Origin: Oryzias latipes
Lineage: Eukaryota; Chordata; Actinopteri; Beloniformes; Adrianichthyidae
Assembly (NCBI RefSeq): GCF_002234675.1
Contig: NC_019859.2
Coordinates: forward strand, 34,494,934 to 34,558,933
Length of the DNA stretch: 64,000 nt
Direction of reading: 5' to 3'
In this document: positions 23,301 through 32,164 of the stretch, piece by piece
Numbering within the stretch: the stretch's first letter is position 1
Layout of the letters: every line of letters starts with the position of its first letter
Program-made: the position numbers and the translations under genes
Notes under the pieces: generated by a model
The model's input: only the letters and a program-made list of their open reading frames with translations
What the model was told of the DNA's origin: nothing
Database searches by the model: none

Positions 23301-24645
23301 CAGCACTCCCACACCTCCACACATGGGTGGGGTCGGTGGGGGGGGGGGGGCGCTCTTCACCTGCCTGGTCTTCTCAGGGCGGCCGGGCTTATGGGAATCC
23401 TGTCGGCTGCTGGGGGGTTCGGGCATGCTGCGCTGGGGGTCTGCCGGCTGGGGGGGGTTACTGCGTGGCGGCGGGGGGTGGGGAGGGTAACCAGATGATT
23501 GTGAGTATGTGTGCGTGAGTGCATGGGTAGGACGGACCTGGGGGCTGGCTCGCTGGGACCCTCTGGGGCTTTCCCTCCCCATCACAGAGAGGGGAGGGCA
23601 CTGAGAGGGTTGGGGAGGGGGGCTCAGATATTATGGCGGGGGGGGGTTGTAGTGTGTAGGGTTGTAGGGTTATGGGGGGTGGCTGTGGGTGCGTGGCGAT
23701 CCCTGGGTTGCTTAGGTCGCGTGCCTGGGCTGGCTTGCGGAGACGGGGCGCCGGTCGGGTGGTGGACGGCTCATGGGTTCCGGGGGCCCTGGCTTCGTCC
23801 CTGGCCCTTGTCTCGGTGTCCAGTGCCCGGTGGCCCCCATGGCTGCCGCCTGGTACGGCAGACCCCCTCCACAAGCGCTCCTGTCTTGTGGCCTGGGGGC
23901 CGGACACTGGGTTCGCTTGTGCCTCTGGGCACTGGGGGGGGGCCCTGTAGGGGGGCCCTCTCTGTGCCTGGCCGGTGGGGTGGGCGGTCCCCTCCTCCTC
24001 TCCTCCCGGGCTGCCTGGGTGCGGATGCTCGGGGGGCTCCTGGCCTGGGGGGCTCTCCTCCCCTCTCCTGGTCTGGCTGGTCTAGCTGGGTAGGATCTGG
24101 TTCCCCTTATGAACACACGGTTCACGTCGGCAGCATGCATGTATCCCCACCCCCACGTGCACGTGCACACTGTCACACTGCTCCCTGTCTGCTTCATCCC
24201 TCCTCCTTACCCACAGTGTATTGATGGACAGATTTTTTCTTTTTTTTTTCCACTCATCTTAGTGTCAGATTTTCAACTTTGATGTAACAATTTACTTTCC
24301 GGCAGATCTGGTAGAATTGTAACAGCTTAAAATAATAACTTATTCAAATCAGTGCTTGTATCCCCCACCTTTTCACCTCTTCCTTTTACTCTCTTCCACC
24401 CCCCCCTCCCCTCACATTCTCCCCTCTCCCTCCCCACACACAAACAAAATGTAACAAATAAATAAAAACTAATACAACAAAAAGGGGTTTATACAAAGCT
24501 ACACTCTAGTTTCTCGAAGCTATATAACCTCTTTTTGTGAAAGTAAAACCTGTCCAACACAAAAAGCCTTCAGCTCTAATCTGTTTGCTAAACTGTTGGA
24601 CAGAACAAGTTAAAAAAATAAAAATAAAAAAAAATAAAAATTAAA
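20302..24645 (+). mobile_element. L1-type LINE, 5'-truncated, with long G-rich 3' UTR
   Basis: The single open frame to 21776 encodes the C-terminal part of LINE ORF2. It begins in the reverse transcriptase just before the catalytic box (ISLYADDVLLF at about 20393-20425), continues through a SINWSKS motif and YLGINIS, and ends with the zinc-knuckle-like C-T-Q-C and D-Y-L-H-A-L-W-V-C-P. The endonuclease and N-terminal RT are missing, the usual result of incomplete reverse transcription. After the frame comes a 2.2 kb G-rich 3' UTR, then the family-typical end with ggggtttatacaaagctaca, ctgtccaacacaaaaagcct and an A-rich tail. It lies in intron 1 of the minus-strand Ig gene, in opposite orientation to it. 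Confidence 0.85.
22030..24235 (+). repeat. G-rich low-complexity 3' UTR of the LINE
   Basis: About 2.2 kb with strong G over C bias on the plus strand and many runs of three or more G, with potential for G-quadruplexes in the LINE RNA. Multiple overlapping open frames on both strands here come from base composition, not coding. A TTA/TAT microsatellite (about 22455-22615) and a run of 25 C (23113-23137) lie inside. Confidence 0.75.
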
Positions 24646-24982
24646 TAAATCATTTTCTAATTCTATCTAAAGGAACGTGTCAATCAATGATTCCTGATGA
24701 TTATTAATTTAGTCAAATGTTTCATTTTAACCAAAAACGTATTTAAAGTTGCCCAGAGGTAACCCCAAGTAAGGGCTGTGATGGGCGCCCATTACACCCT
24801 CCAGACGTGCGAGGAGTGTTTCCACATTTTAATCATTTTCTGTCCGCTTATAAACAAACTTTCTACCAAATTCTGACGTAAGTTCATTGAATAGCCTTCA
24901 GGAAGAACCACGCCGGTAAAAGGTTGAAGTTTCTAAACATCAAACAGAGTTGACTTAAAGAACAGAACATTCATGAACTTAC

Positions 24983-25065
24983 CTGCAACGTGAACAGAGC
25001 AAGAACCACAAAAGAGTCGAAATCATCACAGAGGAAGCAGAAACAGTCCAGAATTCTGCTGACAT
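24983..25065 (-). CDS. Ig-superfamily leader (signal peptide) exon, frame-mismatched
   Basis: The minus strand reads MSAEFWTVSASSVMISTLLW followed by FLLCSRC, a signal peptide with a hydrophobic core, ending at CAG|gtaagttc. Upstream gcggctccttcttgtttcag matches the flank of the leader exon at 52594. It is 83 nt, four bases longer than the 79 nt leaders at 52594 and 58595, and ends in phase 2, while the V exon at 20075 needs phase 1. Joined directly it would meet a stop at once. Either this leader decayed after losing its function, or it serves an exon I did not recognise. Confidence 0.6.
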
Positions 25066-25099
25066 CAGGACTGAACCACGACTGAAACAAGAAGGAGCC

Positions 25100-25562
25100 G
25101 CTGTAAACTCATTTATGGGTTAATTCAGTCTCAATAATCAGAAATGCACACAACCGCTTTCACAAATACACACGCTCTGATTCACAACTGTAATTTTCCG
25201 CAAACGTGCAATATACATTTGGAAATGCACACATTGTTTCACAAATGCACACCAAGTGTTTCTCACAAATGGACACAATAAATTCACAATAAACCTTTAA
25301 GAAATGCACAATAGATGCTTCACAAACATCATTTTTAGGTACACTTGTAATATAAACTCACAGATCGTGCAAATGTTAGACTGTACATTCACAAACTCGC
25401 TCTCATTTGTGAATCTCCCCACATTTGTGAGAGATTTCTCTGCGTTGAATATTGAGACTCCTTTGATGGAGCAGGTCAACTAATGTCACCATTGACTAAT
25501 GAATCTGTCAATCAAACTCATCAGCAGAGCAGGCATGTTCGCTTTCAGCCAATCAAATAGCC
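25100..25562. repeat. Dispersed repeat rich in acaaatgcacac motifs
   Basis: The stretch repeats short words such as caaatgcacac and cacaaacnc many times and ends with cagagcaggcatgttcgctt, tcagccaatcaaatag. It resembles a non-autonomous repeat recalled from fish genomes. The final 31 bases match 20271-20301 in reverse complement. Confidence 0.45.
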
Positions 25563-25673
25563 CCTTAGACTTTCCCCAGCTTCCACACAGGTGACAAAAA
25601 GCCCTGCCCATCTTTGATTCTGTACCGGTTGGTCGTTAGCGTGTTAGCTTTAGCTTGGCTCATAGGCAGTGGC

Positions 25674-25835
25674 GGTTTTTCATATGGGCGAGGTGGGCGG
25701 TGGCCCAGTGCAGCACATATTAGGTGGGCGGCATTTTCCATGCCTGCAGTGTTACATATAAAGAAATAGCTTATTAAAAGTGGAAGACTTTCAGCTTTTA
25801 TTTTGACATGCCTGCAACAGCCAGTCTTTTGCACT
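25674..25835. repeat. Repeat fragment starting cagtggcggtttttcatatg
   Basis: cagtggcggtttttcatatg and gggcgaggtgggcggtggcc resemble an end of a DNA transposon common in fish. No partner terminus was identified. Confidence 0.35.
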
Positions 25836-27139
25836 TTTATTTGGACACATCTGACACTGAACTAGGGTTGTGCCGATGGACGATACCATCAATGCAATGT
25901 AAGACGCTTGCATTATGGGGTTTCATGGCTGCCATAAAGTGAAAGGGCCTAAAGACAGCTGAGCGGCCATATTCAGGAACTGAGTGTACTGTTCTGACTC
26001 ATCATGACCTTGTTTTCCTACTACAATGAAGATTATGTAAAAAAAATTCTAGCGTCTTCAGAGCTATTGAGGATTTTTGACCAGAAATAATATTTGAAAT
26101 ATTGACATATTCTTTATTTTAATATGACAATAAGGTCATGATTAGTCCATGCAGAAGGTTTGGTGACAGTAGCTTTAGTATCTTCATAACTACTGATAAC
26201 TTTAGTTATGATTCATATCTCTAAACATTTGAAAAAGTATATGCAATAAGATAAAATAAAGATGGACTTTCCTACAAAACCTTTATTGTAACAACAATAT
26301 GCTGACGAGTCTTCATTTTTACAGAATGGTGTTTCACAGAGTTTACACTTTGTTGATGGTCCCTTGGCAGCCGGCTCGCTGCTCTGTCTGCATTTACAGC
26401 TTAAAGCGAACAATTCTGATTAAATGGCAAAAAAATGATCTTTTTTCTTTAGAAATGCATTTGTAGTTCACAGTGACAGAGCAGGATCCCCCCCGCTCAG
26501 TTAGAATTGCACCTGCGTGGTTGTAGGGTTCCTCACTCCGTCCCTGAACATGCCCGCTCAGTTGTATTATGACATCTATTTGTCAAGGTAAAAACATAAT
26601 AAATATAAACATTTGACGAAGACTATGAATCTGCTGTGTTCTGATCATGGAAAACGTGTCTGATTTATAAATAATAAAATTACAAACACATTGATGTACA
26701 TTTAATGTATAGATACCCTGACCAGACATGAACAACCAAGTTAAACTTAAAGGTTTTTTTTAGTTAAACTTAAGCATTTGTTACTAACTGTGCTCAAGGT
26801 TACACAATCTGCTGGGTAAGAGTTTAACATTCTTTTTCAACACTGGATTATGATTTGTATAGTCTGATTACATGAAAACCTTGTGAGTTCAAAGTTTTGT
26901 ATTTTTGTTGTTTTAAACAAAAATACTTTAATTTTTAAAAATTAATGTGAAAATCCCTCCCAAAAAAACAAAGACACATGAGATTTTCCAGCATTCAAAA
27001 ATACTTTATAAACTAAAATGCAAGACATCAGAATAGATAGAAACATTCCAAAAATAAGATTTAATTTCTTAAATGAAATAATTAATGTTCCGTTTTACAG
27101 GGTCTTCTACATCTCTACTGCTTTGCCAACATAAAGGTG
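25836..27139. other. Stretch with no recognised gene
   Basis: A minus-strand open frame at 26213-26413 is Cys-rich (C-K-C, C-K-L-C, F-C-K, Y-C-C), a little like the C-terminal Cys domain of piggyBac transposases, but too short and atypical to call. No RNA gene was seen. Confidence 0.35.
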
Positions 27140-27890
27140 TCTGTCCTGGCCCTCTATGATGATGATCAGTCCGACACAAGACTGGATTTTCGGTTGACCA
27201 TTGGGCATCTGGTGGAGCAGCTTTGGGTTCCTCACCCTCCGGGGGGGCACTGGGGTCCTGGTGTTCCTTTTCTGGCTGGCATGTGGCACATCTCATGTTG
27301 TGGTAGCCAGGGCCACTGTGAGGGACATTGTCCACAGGACGGCAGACCGCATCCTCCAGCTGATGCAGAGGGTCATCCGGCTTCCCAGTGGGATTGAAAG
27401 AACCATAAGTCGCCTCTGTTTTTTAGCAGCTGCTTCCTTCTGATGGCTGCCACATAAGAATAAAGGCCCTAAAAGAAAATGCAGCTTGTTATTTGAACAG
27501 GAAACTTTTTTATTCCATTCAAATGCAGGCTGTATGTGACTCTAATTCCAAATGTATAGATATTTTTGTTGGGAATCCAGAATCAGGCTCTGATTCACTG
27601 ATTCTGGACAGCCCAATTTATGAAAAACAAAGATACCCACCCGAAGAATACATCCTTTTGGTGGTGGTGGGTATCCCTGCATTGAACATCCCACCATGCT
27701 CCTGACACTCTGACAGAGAAGCCCTGAGGAATTCGGTTGAGGCCCGTTACTGTTGTGTTATTTAAGTTAAGGGAAACAAATAAGGGTCCAACTGTTTGCT
27801 TGTTAGGGCGCTTTATCCGTACCTTCCTTAGACAGCCTTCAACATGTGTCTCTCCATCCAGCCACGCTTCCTGATGCCCCGACACAGACG
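27140..27890 (+). pseudogene. PIF/Harbinger transposase relic
   Basis: The plus strand, across shifted frames, encodes LACGTSHVVVARATVRDIVH and a R-V-I-R-L-P segment. It then resumes at 27493 with FYSIQMQAVCD, a D-I-F-V-G-x-P-x-S-x-x-D stretch, SPIYEKQRYPPEEYILLVV and G-I-P. This is the order of HARBI1-like DDE nucleases, where D-I-F-V-G-x-P-G-S-x-H-D and G-D-x-G-Y-P hold catalytic Asp residues. The second is lost here (VVVGIPAL). Several frame breaks are present and no terminal repeats were seen, so it is an old fragment. Confidence 0.65.
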
Positions 27891-28614
27891 CGACGTCATA
27901 TCAATTCAACCCTGTAGTTCTTTAAAATATTTCAATTTAAACAACGGCATAACACCACTGGCCGCTCTGTACATTTTGGAGAAAATGTAAGACTTTTGTG
28001 TTTGCCTTTTGGTTGTGAAAGTACTGTATGTAGAAAATATGATAAAAAGCAGAGAGCCGCATGCAACTCAAGAGACACCTGCTCTGAAAAATGAAAGTCT
28101 GGTAAAATCACAACAGTAGTTAGGGATTTGAGGGGGGGAGTACCTGAGAATGCAGAGAACACACAGAACTCCTCACATGGATGAAAAATTCAAGTTTAAG
28201 TGTGAACTTCTGACCCATTAATAAATCAACGGCCTCCCACAAAGTAAGCCACCTTTCCCTCCTCGCATGCTTTCTTGATTTTAGGCCACAGCTTCTGCCA
28301 TCTCTCCCTGTCCTCTTTTGCTAAGCCCTCATTGAAGACAGGCCTTTACCTTGTTGATACAAGTTCTTCTTGGCCGCTCTCCAAACCTCTTCAGGCACCG
28401 GTAGAAGGAAATCCAATGATAACGCCTCAACGCCTCCTGGCGTCGTCTTCCCACATCAACAGCATTGGAAAACTTTTGTTTTTCTGATAGCAAAACATGC
28501 TGGCAATTGTGGATCATCTACTCAGGCATGTTATCCTTTTCAGCTTTAGAAAGGTCATAAAAGTGCAACCACCATCTGCTCCAGACTGTGAACCACCAAT
28601 GAGGTTGACTAGGT
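27891..28614. other. Stretch with no recognised gene
   Basis: No domain, RNA gene or well-bounded element was recognised. The gypsy fossil follows. Confidence 0.35.
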
Positions 28615-29757
28615 GCTGCGACCTGTGCCTTATGCCCTCCGAGATCCAGTTGAAGCTCAGTTGAGTAAAATGGAAGCCAAAGGGGTTCTTACACCTGTTC
28701 ATTACAGTGAATGGGAGGCCCCTAGAGTTAGCATCCCAAAGATGGATAAATGATGTGCGGGGACTATCAAGTGTCTATCAATCCGTGGCTTGAGGTAGAT
28801 CAGTACTCCATTCCAAAGCCACAAGACTTGTTCACCAAACTAGCCGGAGGTGAACGATTTCCCAAACTGGACTTGTCCCAAGCTTACCAGTAGGTGGAGC
28901 TGGATGAAGGTTCAAAACAATTCCTCACAATCAATCCACATAAGGGATTATATCAAGTGAACAGAATCCCTTATGGTGTTGTCAGCCCACCTGCCATTTT
29001 CCAAAAGTTGATAGATCAAGTGTTGCAGGGAACGGAAGGTGTCATTTCTTATTTAGATGATATTCTGATAACAGGAAGTGACACAGAGTCACACATGAGA
29101 CATTTGGAGGAGGTTTTGAAAAGACTAAAGGCTGACAACCTTAGAGTTAAAAGAGAAAAATGTGAGTTTTTTTCAGCACAGCGTGTTTTATTTAGGACAT
29201 GTCATTGATGCAGAAGGAATTCACCCCATGCAAAATAAATGTGAAGCTGTAGCCAGTGCATCTGTGCCCACTACAGTCACAGAGCTTAAATCATTTTTGT
29301 CATTATTAAGTTATTATGGCAAGTTTATTCCAAACCTTTCAACTATCATTGCACCGTTGACAGACCTGTTGCAAAAAGATGTGAAGTGGGAGTGGTCAGT
29401 CTTCTGCAAGAAAGCCTTCGAGGAAGCTAAACCGCAGGTAACCTTGAGGAAAGTGCTTGTTCATTACAACCCAGAGCTGCCACTCATGTTAGCTTGTGAT
29501 GCATCACCTGTAGGAATTGGGGCGGTGATCTCGCACAAATTGAGTGATGGTAGTGAAAATCAATAGCATTGGCTTCCCGAATGTTGACTAAAACTGAAAA
29601 AAAAATGACCAGATTGAAAAAGAGGCTTTGGGCTTAGTTTTTGGAGTGATGAAATTCCATGAGTACTTGTTTGGTCGTAAGTTTACTTTAATTACAGACC
29701 ACAAGCCTTTGCTAAAAGTCTTAGGTCCAAAAACAGGGGTACCTCCCTTAGCAGTGC
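28615..29757 (+). mobile_element. Gypsy-type LTR retrotransposon pol fossil
   Basis: The plus strand keeps pieces of reverse transcriptase and RNase H of a Ty3/gypsy-type element. They include K-L-D-L-S-Q-A-Y, PYGVVSPPAIFQKLID, the YLDDIL catalytic box at about 29050-29067, the connection region F-L-S-L-L-S-Y-Y-G-K-F, and a C-D-A-S-P-x-G-I-G-A RNase H start followed by T-D-H-K-P-L. It is a fragment with no gag, integrase or LTRs and is broken in several places, so it is old. Confidence 0.8.
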
Positions 29758-30184
29758 CCTGAATTTTAAAAGCTATTCAGACCCCTCAATCACTACTCAC
29801 TATGTAAGCAGATATAATGTCATCGATTTAACAAAGTTAAAATCTAATTAATAAGAGTGTTTTGAGACAATTATTTATGAGTCCACTGTCTTCAGAAGAT
29901 AAAAACATTGAAGGTTTATTTGAAAAATAAATTTAAATACATATTATTTGACAAAAATGGGTTCAACGCAATGCATTGTGGTCAATATTTGCTGATTTAG
30001 TGAGCATTGATGCACACTGGCTTTTCACAGAGACTTCTGGGAAATTTCTAGGGCACTGGATTTTGGAGTTGTAGATTTGGACCGCACTACAACATTATAT
30101 AATGCACTTTATGATTGATTTAGTGATTATATTTATTTAAGTGTCATGCACTAATGTGCTCAGCCCACACGGGCTCATATGACA
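29758..30184. other. AT-rich stretch with no recognised gene
   Basis: No domain or RNA gene. It ends at the solo LTR target duplication. Confidence 0.35.
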
Positions 30185-30189
30185 CTGAA

Positions 30190-30561
30190 TGTTATGGTTA
30201 GGGGTTTTCTTTTATTTGGTTTTGTGTTGTTGTGTTTTGTACTTATGTTTTGTCTGCTTTGTGCTTCTGCAGGGTGGCCTGGGGCAGGAAGCGTGGCCTT
30301 CTAGACTGGTGTCTCTGCACACCTGCACCCAATCTACACTGTCCTTTAAAAGCCTCTCCCTGGCTCTTCCAACCTGCCAGGTTATTTTCCTTTCCATGTG
30401 GCCTCGCCCTTGTTCCTGTGAAAGCTGTCTGTGGCCTAGCCTCCTGCCTTCACCCCCAGTCTGCCTCCTTTGGTTTTGTTCCTGTGGTGAAGCTAATAAA
30501 CGTCACTTATCTGACACATCCAGTCTGACTCTGCTCTGGGATCCGTCTACACGCTGTGACA
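30190..30561. mobile_element. Solo LTR (372 bp)
   Basis: The segment starts TGTTATGG and ends CTGTGACA, so it has the TG...CA ends of LTRs. It is flanked by the 5 bp direct repeat ctgaa at 30185-30189 and 30562-30566. An AATAAA lies at about 30487-30493 and a pyrimidine-rich stretch precedes it. No internal sequence is attached, as expected after recombination between two LTRs. It does not resemble the LTRs of the copia or gypsy elements nearby, and the family is not identified. Confidence 0.65.
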
Positions 30562-30599
30562 CTGAAAGACAAAATACATGAAACATATAGAAACATTCC

Positions 30600-31235
30600 C
30601 ATCACAAAAATACAATAACCCCCCAGTCAGAGTCTAGCAGAATACAAAGTGTCCATTCTTATTGTCCATGCCTTTGACACAAAATTTGCCAAACAAAAAA
30701 ATTCATTTTCAAAAAGCCAATGTAAAATGTTATCTTCAGATAACCAAAACAAATCAGGACATTTCTTTTTTATTACCTCATACATACAAAGTCTCTGTTT
30801 TTCGTACAAAGGACAATAAAACAAAAATGAAATTCATCCTCCAACACTTCCAGCTAACAGACCTCACAGAGTCTTTCCTCCTCAGGAACGCTGCTAAAGC
30901 GCCCTACGTCCACCTGTAGGGGAATTAATCCTGCTCTAAGTTGAGCACATAAGGATCTTTGTCCTCTTTTTAAGTTATACATAACATATGGCTCAGCAGA
31001 AAATGTGTCCTTAATTTGCAAATAAGTTCGTAATTTTGGTTTCTGAAGATGTTTCATTTTCCATTTTTTTTCATAACCAACTAAAGTTTCCTTAACATTA
31101 TCTATGTAACATTTCGAACAATTAAAAAATAATAATTGTAGGTTCACAGAGGACAGAATGTTCAACACGTCTTTACATCAGGGATAAATATGAGCTCTAT
31201 CCCAATCAAATATTTTACGTGCAAGTCTCTCTGCA
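30600..31235 (-). mobile_element. LINE ORF2 C-terminal fragment
   Basis: The minus strand encodes a stretch with K-L-R-T-Y, EPYVMYNLKRGQRSLCAQLR and E-R-L-C-E-V-C, followed in another frame by FYCPLYEKQRLCMYE and FENEFFCLANFVSKAW. This is the zinc-knuckle-like C-terminal region common to several LINE clades. The upstream part is missing and at least one frameshift is present. Confidence 0.65.
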
Positions 31236-31288
31236 GGTAAAGTCACCAACCGGGTCCATAATATGAGAACTTCTGCTCTTTGTATGAT

Positions 31289-31350
31289 AACACAAGGTTC
31301 CCACACCATGTCCCGCCATGGAGGGGGACATGGTGTGGAAACCTTGTGTT
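31289..31350. repeat. 62 bp near-perfect hairpin
   Basis: aacacaaggttcccacacca on the left is mirrored by tggtgtggaaaccttgtgtt on the right, with a short centre gtcccgccatggagggggac that itself partly pairs. It could be a tiny MITE remnant or a cruciform-forming site. Confidence 0.8.
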
Positions 31351-31811
31351 AATATAGTGCACTATATTGTGCACTAAATAGTGCCCTATTTTTTTTACTT
31401 TTTGTTTAAAACAAGTATGGATAACAAAAACAATAGTCATAACAATGATAATATTGCTGGGGGATGGTACATGTATTACAAATAAATATTACAAAACAGA
31501 TTACTATGAATTTGTAACCCTGCTTAAGTTACTTAGTTATTTTTCTCTTTTATTTAGTGTAACTTTCAGTTTCGCCACTGGTGGCAGTCAACATTTTAAA
31601 TGTTGGTTTGTTGGATTTGCCAGGAGTGATCATCCTGTCATTTTTTTTTATCTTTGTCGTCTTTTTATCTTTTCTCAAAGCACTGCGTGAGAGGAAAAAA
31701 GACTTGAGCGAGGTAAAGAGAGGAAAAAAAGACTGAAATTAATTGTGGTTGTTAAAACTGTATTTGTTCTAAGTTTGGAAAAAAAAGTCACTTCCAACAA
31801 GTTAGTGTGTA
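31351..31811. other. Stretch with no recognised gene
   Basis: Contains tatagtgcactata-type repeat words at 31353-31390 similar to the element at 18.5 kb. Nothing else recognised. Confidence 0.35.
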
Positions 31812-31816
31812 CCCAG

Positions 31817-32079
31817 TGTTGGAGTATTGCAGCACCACTGCGTTGAACTCGAAGGGAAGAAGTTTACGGAGGCACTTCAACTTTTCACTTGAGCTTTTAT
31901 TTTAAACTGCTCACAGGAATTGAATATCCGTACAACAACAAGTTGTTTCATCTTCTCTCAGAGAAAACTTTAAAAAAAAAAAAACGTGCGCCTCCTAGCG
32001 GCGGGGATGAAATACTGCTCCATAAAGGTACATAAAATAAATTCACAACTTGAGTACATAAATAAAAGATCTCTCAACA
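31817..32079 (-). repeat. Copia 3' LTR (263 bp)
   Basis: TGTTG...CAACA ends. It is the uninterrupted copy, and shows the empty site (single ctttt) for the gypsy element that split the other LTR. Confidence 0.9.
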
Positions 32080-32088
32080 CCCCCACTT
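32080..32088 (-). other. Copia polypurine tract
   Basis: AAGTGGGGG on the minus strand immediately upstream of the 3' LTR, in the position where plus-strand DNA synthesis is primed in LTR elements. Confidence 0.75.
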
Positions 32089-32164
32089 GTACTCAGGTTG
32101 CATACACTTAAACAAAAATACTAATACCGTAAACTAAGGTACAGTTATGTATCTCCCCATTCCT

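Noticed and set aside
21997-24224. Many long open frames on both strands (100-237 codons), rich in Pro, Arg, Gly
   Set aside because: They lie in the G-rich LINE 3' UTR, where the base composition makes stop codons rare. No domains, and strands overlap each other.
26213-26413. Cys-rich 66-codon frame as a zinc-finger gene or piggyBac C-terminal domain
   Set aside because: Cysteine spacing does not fit a known finger well and there is no supporting sequence on either side.
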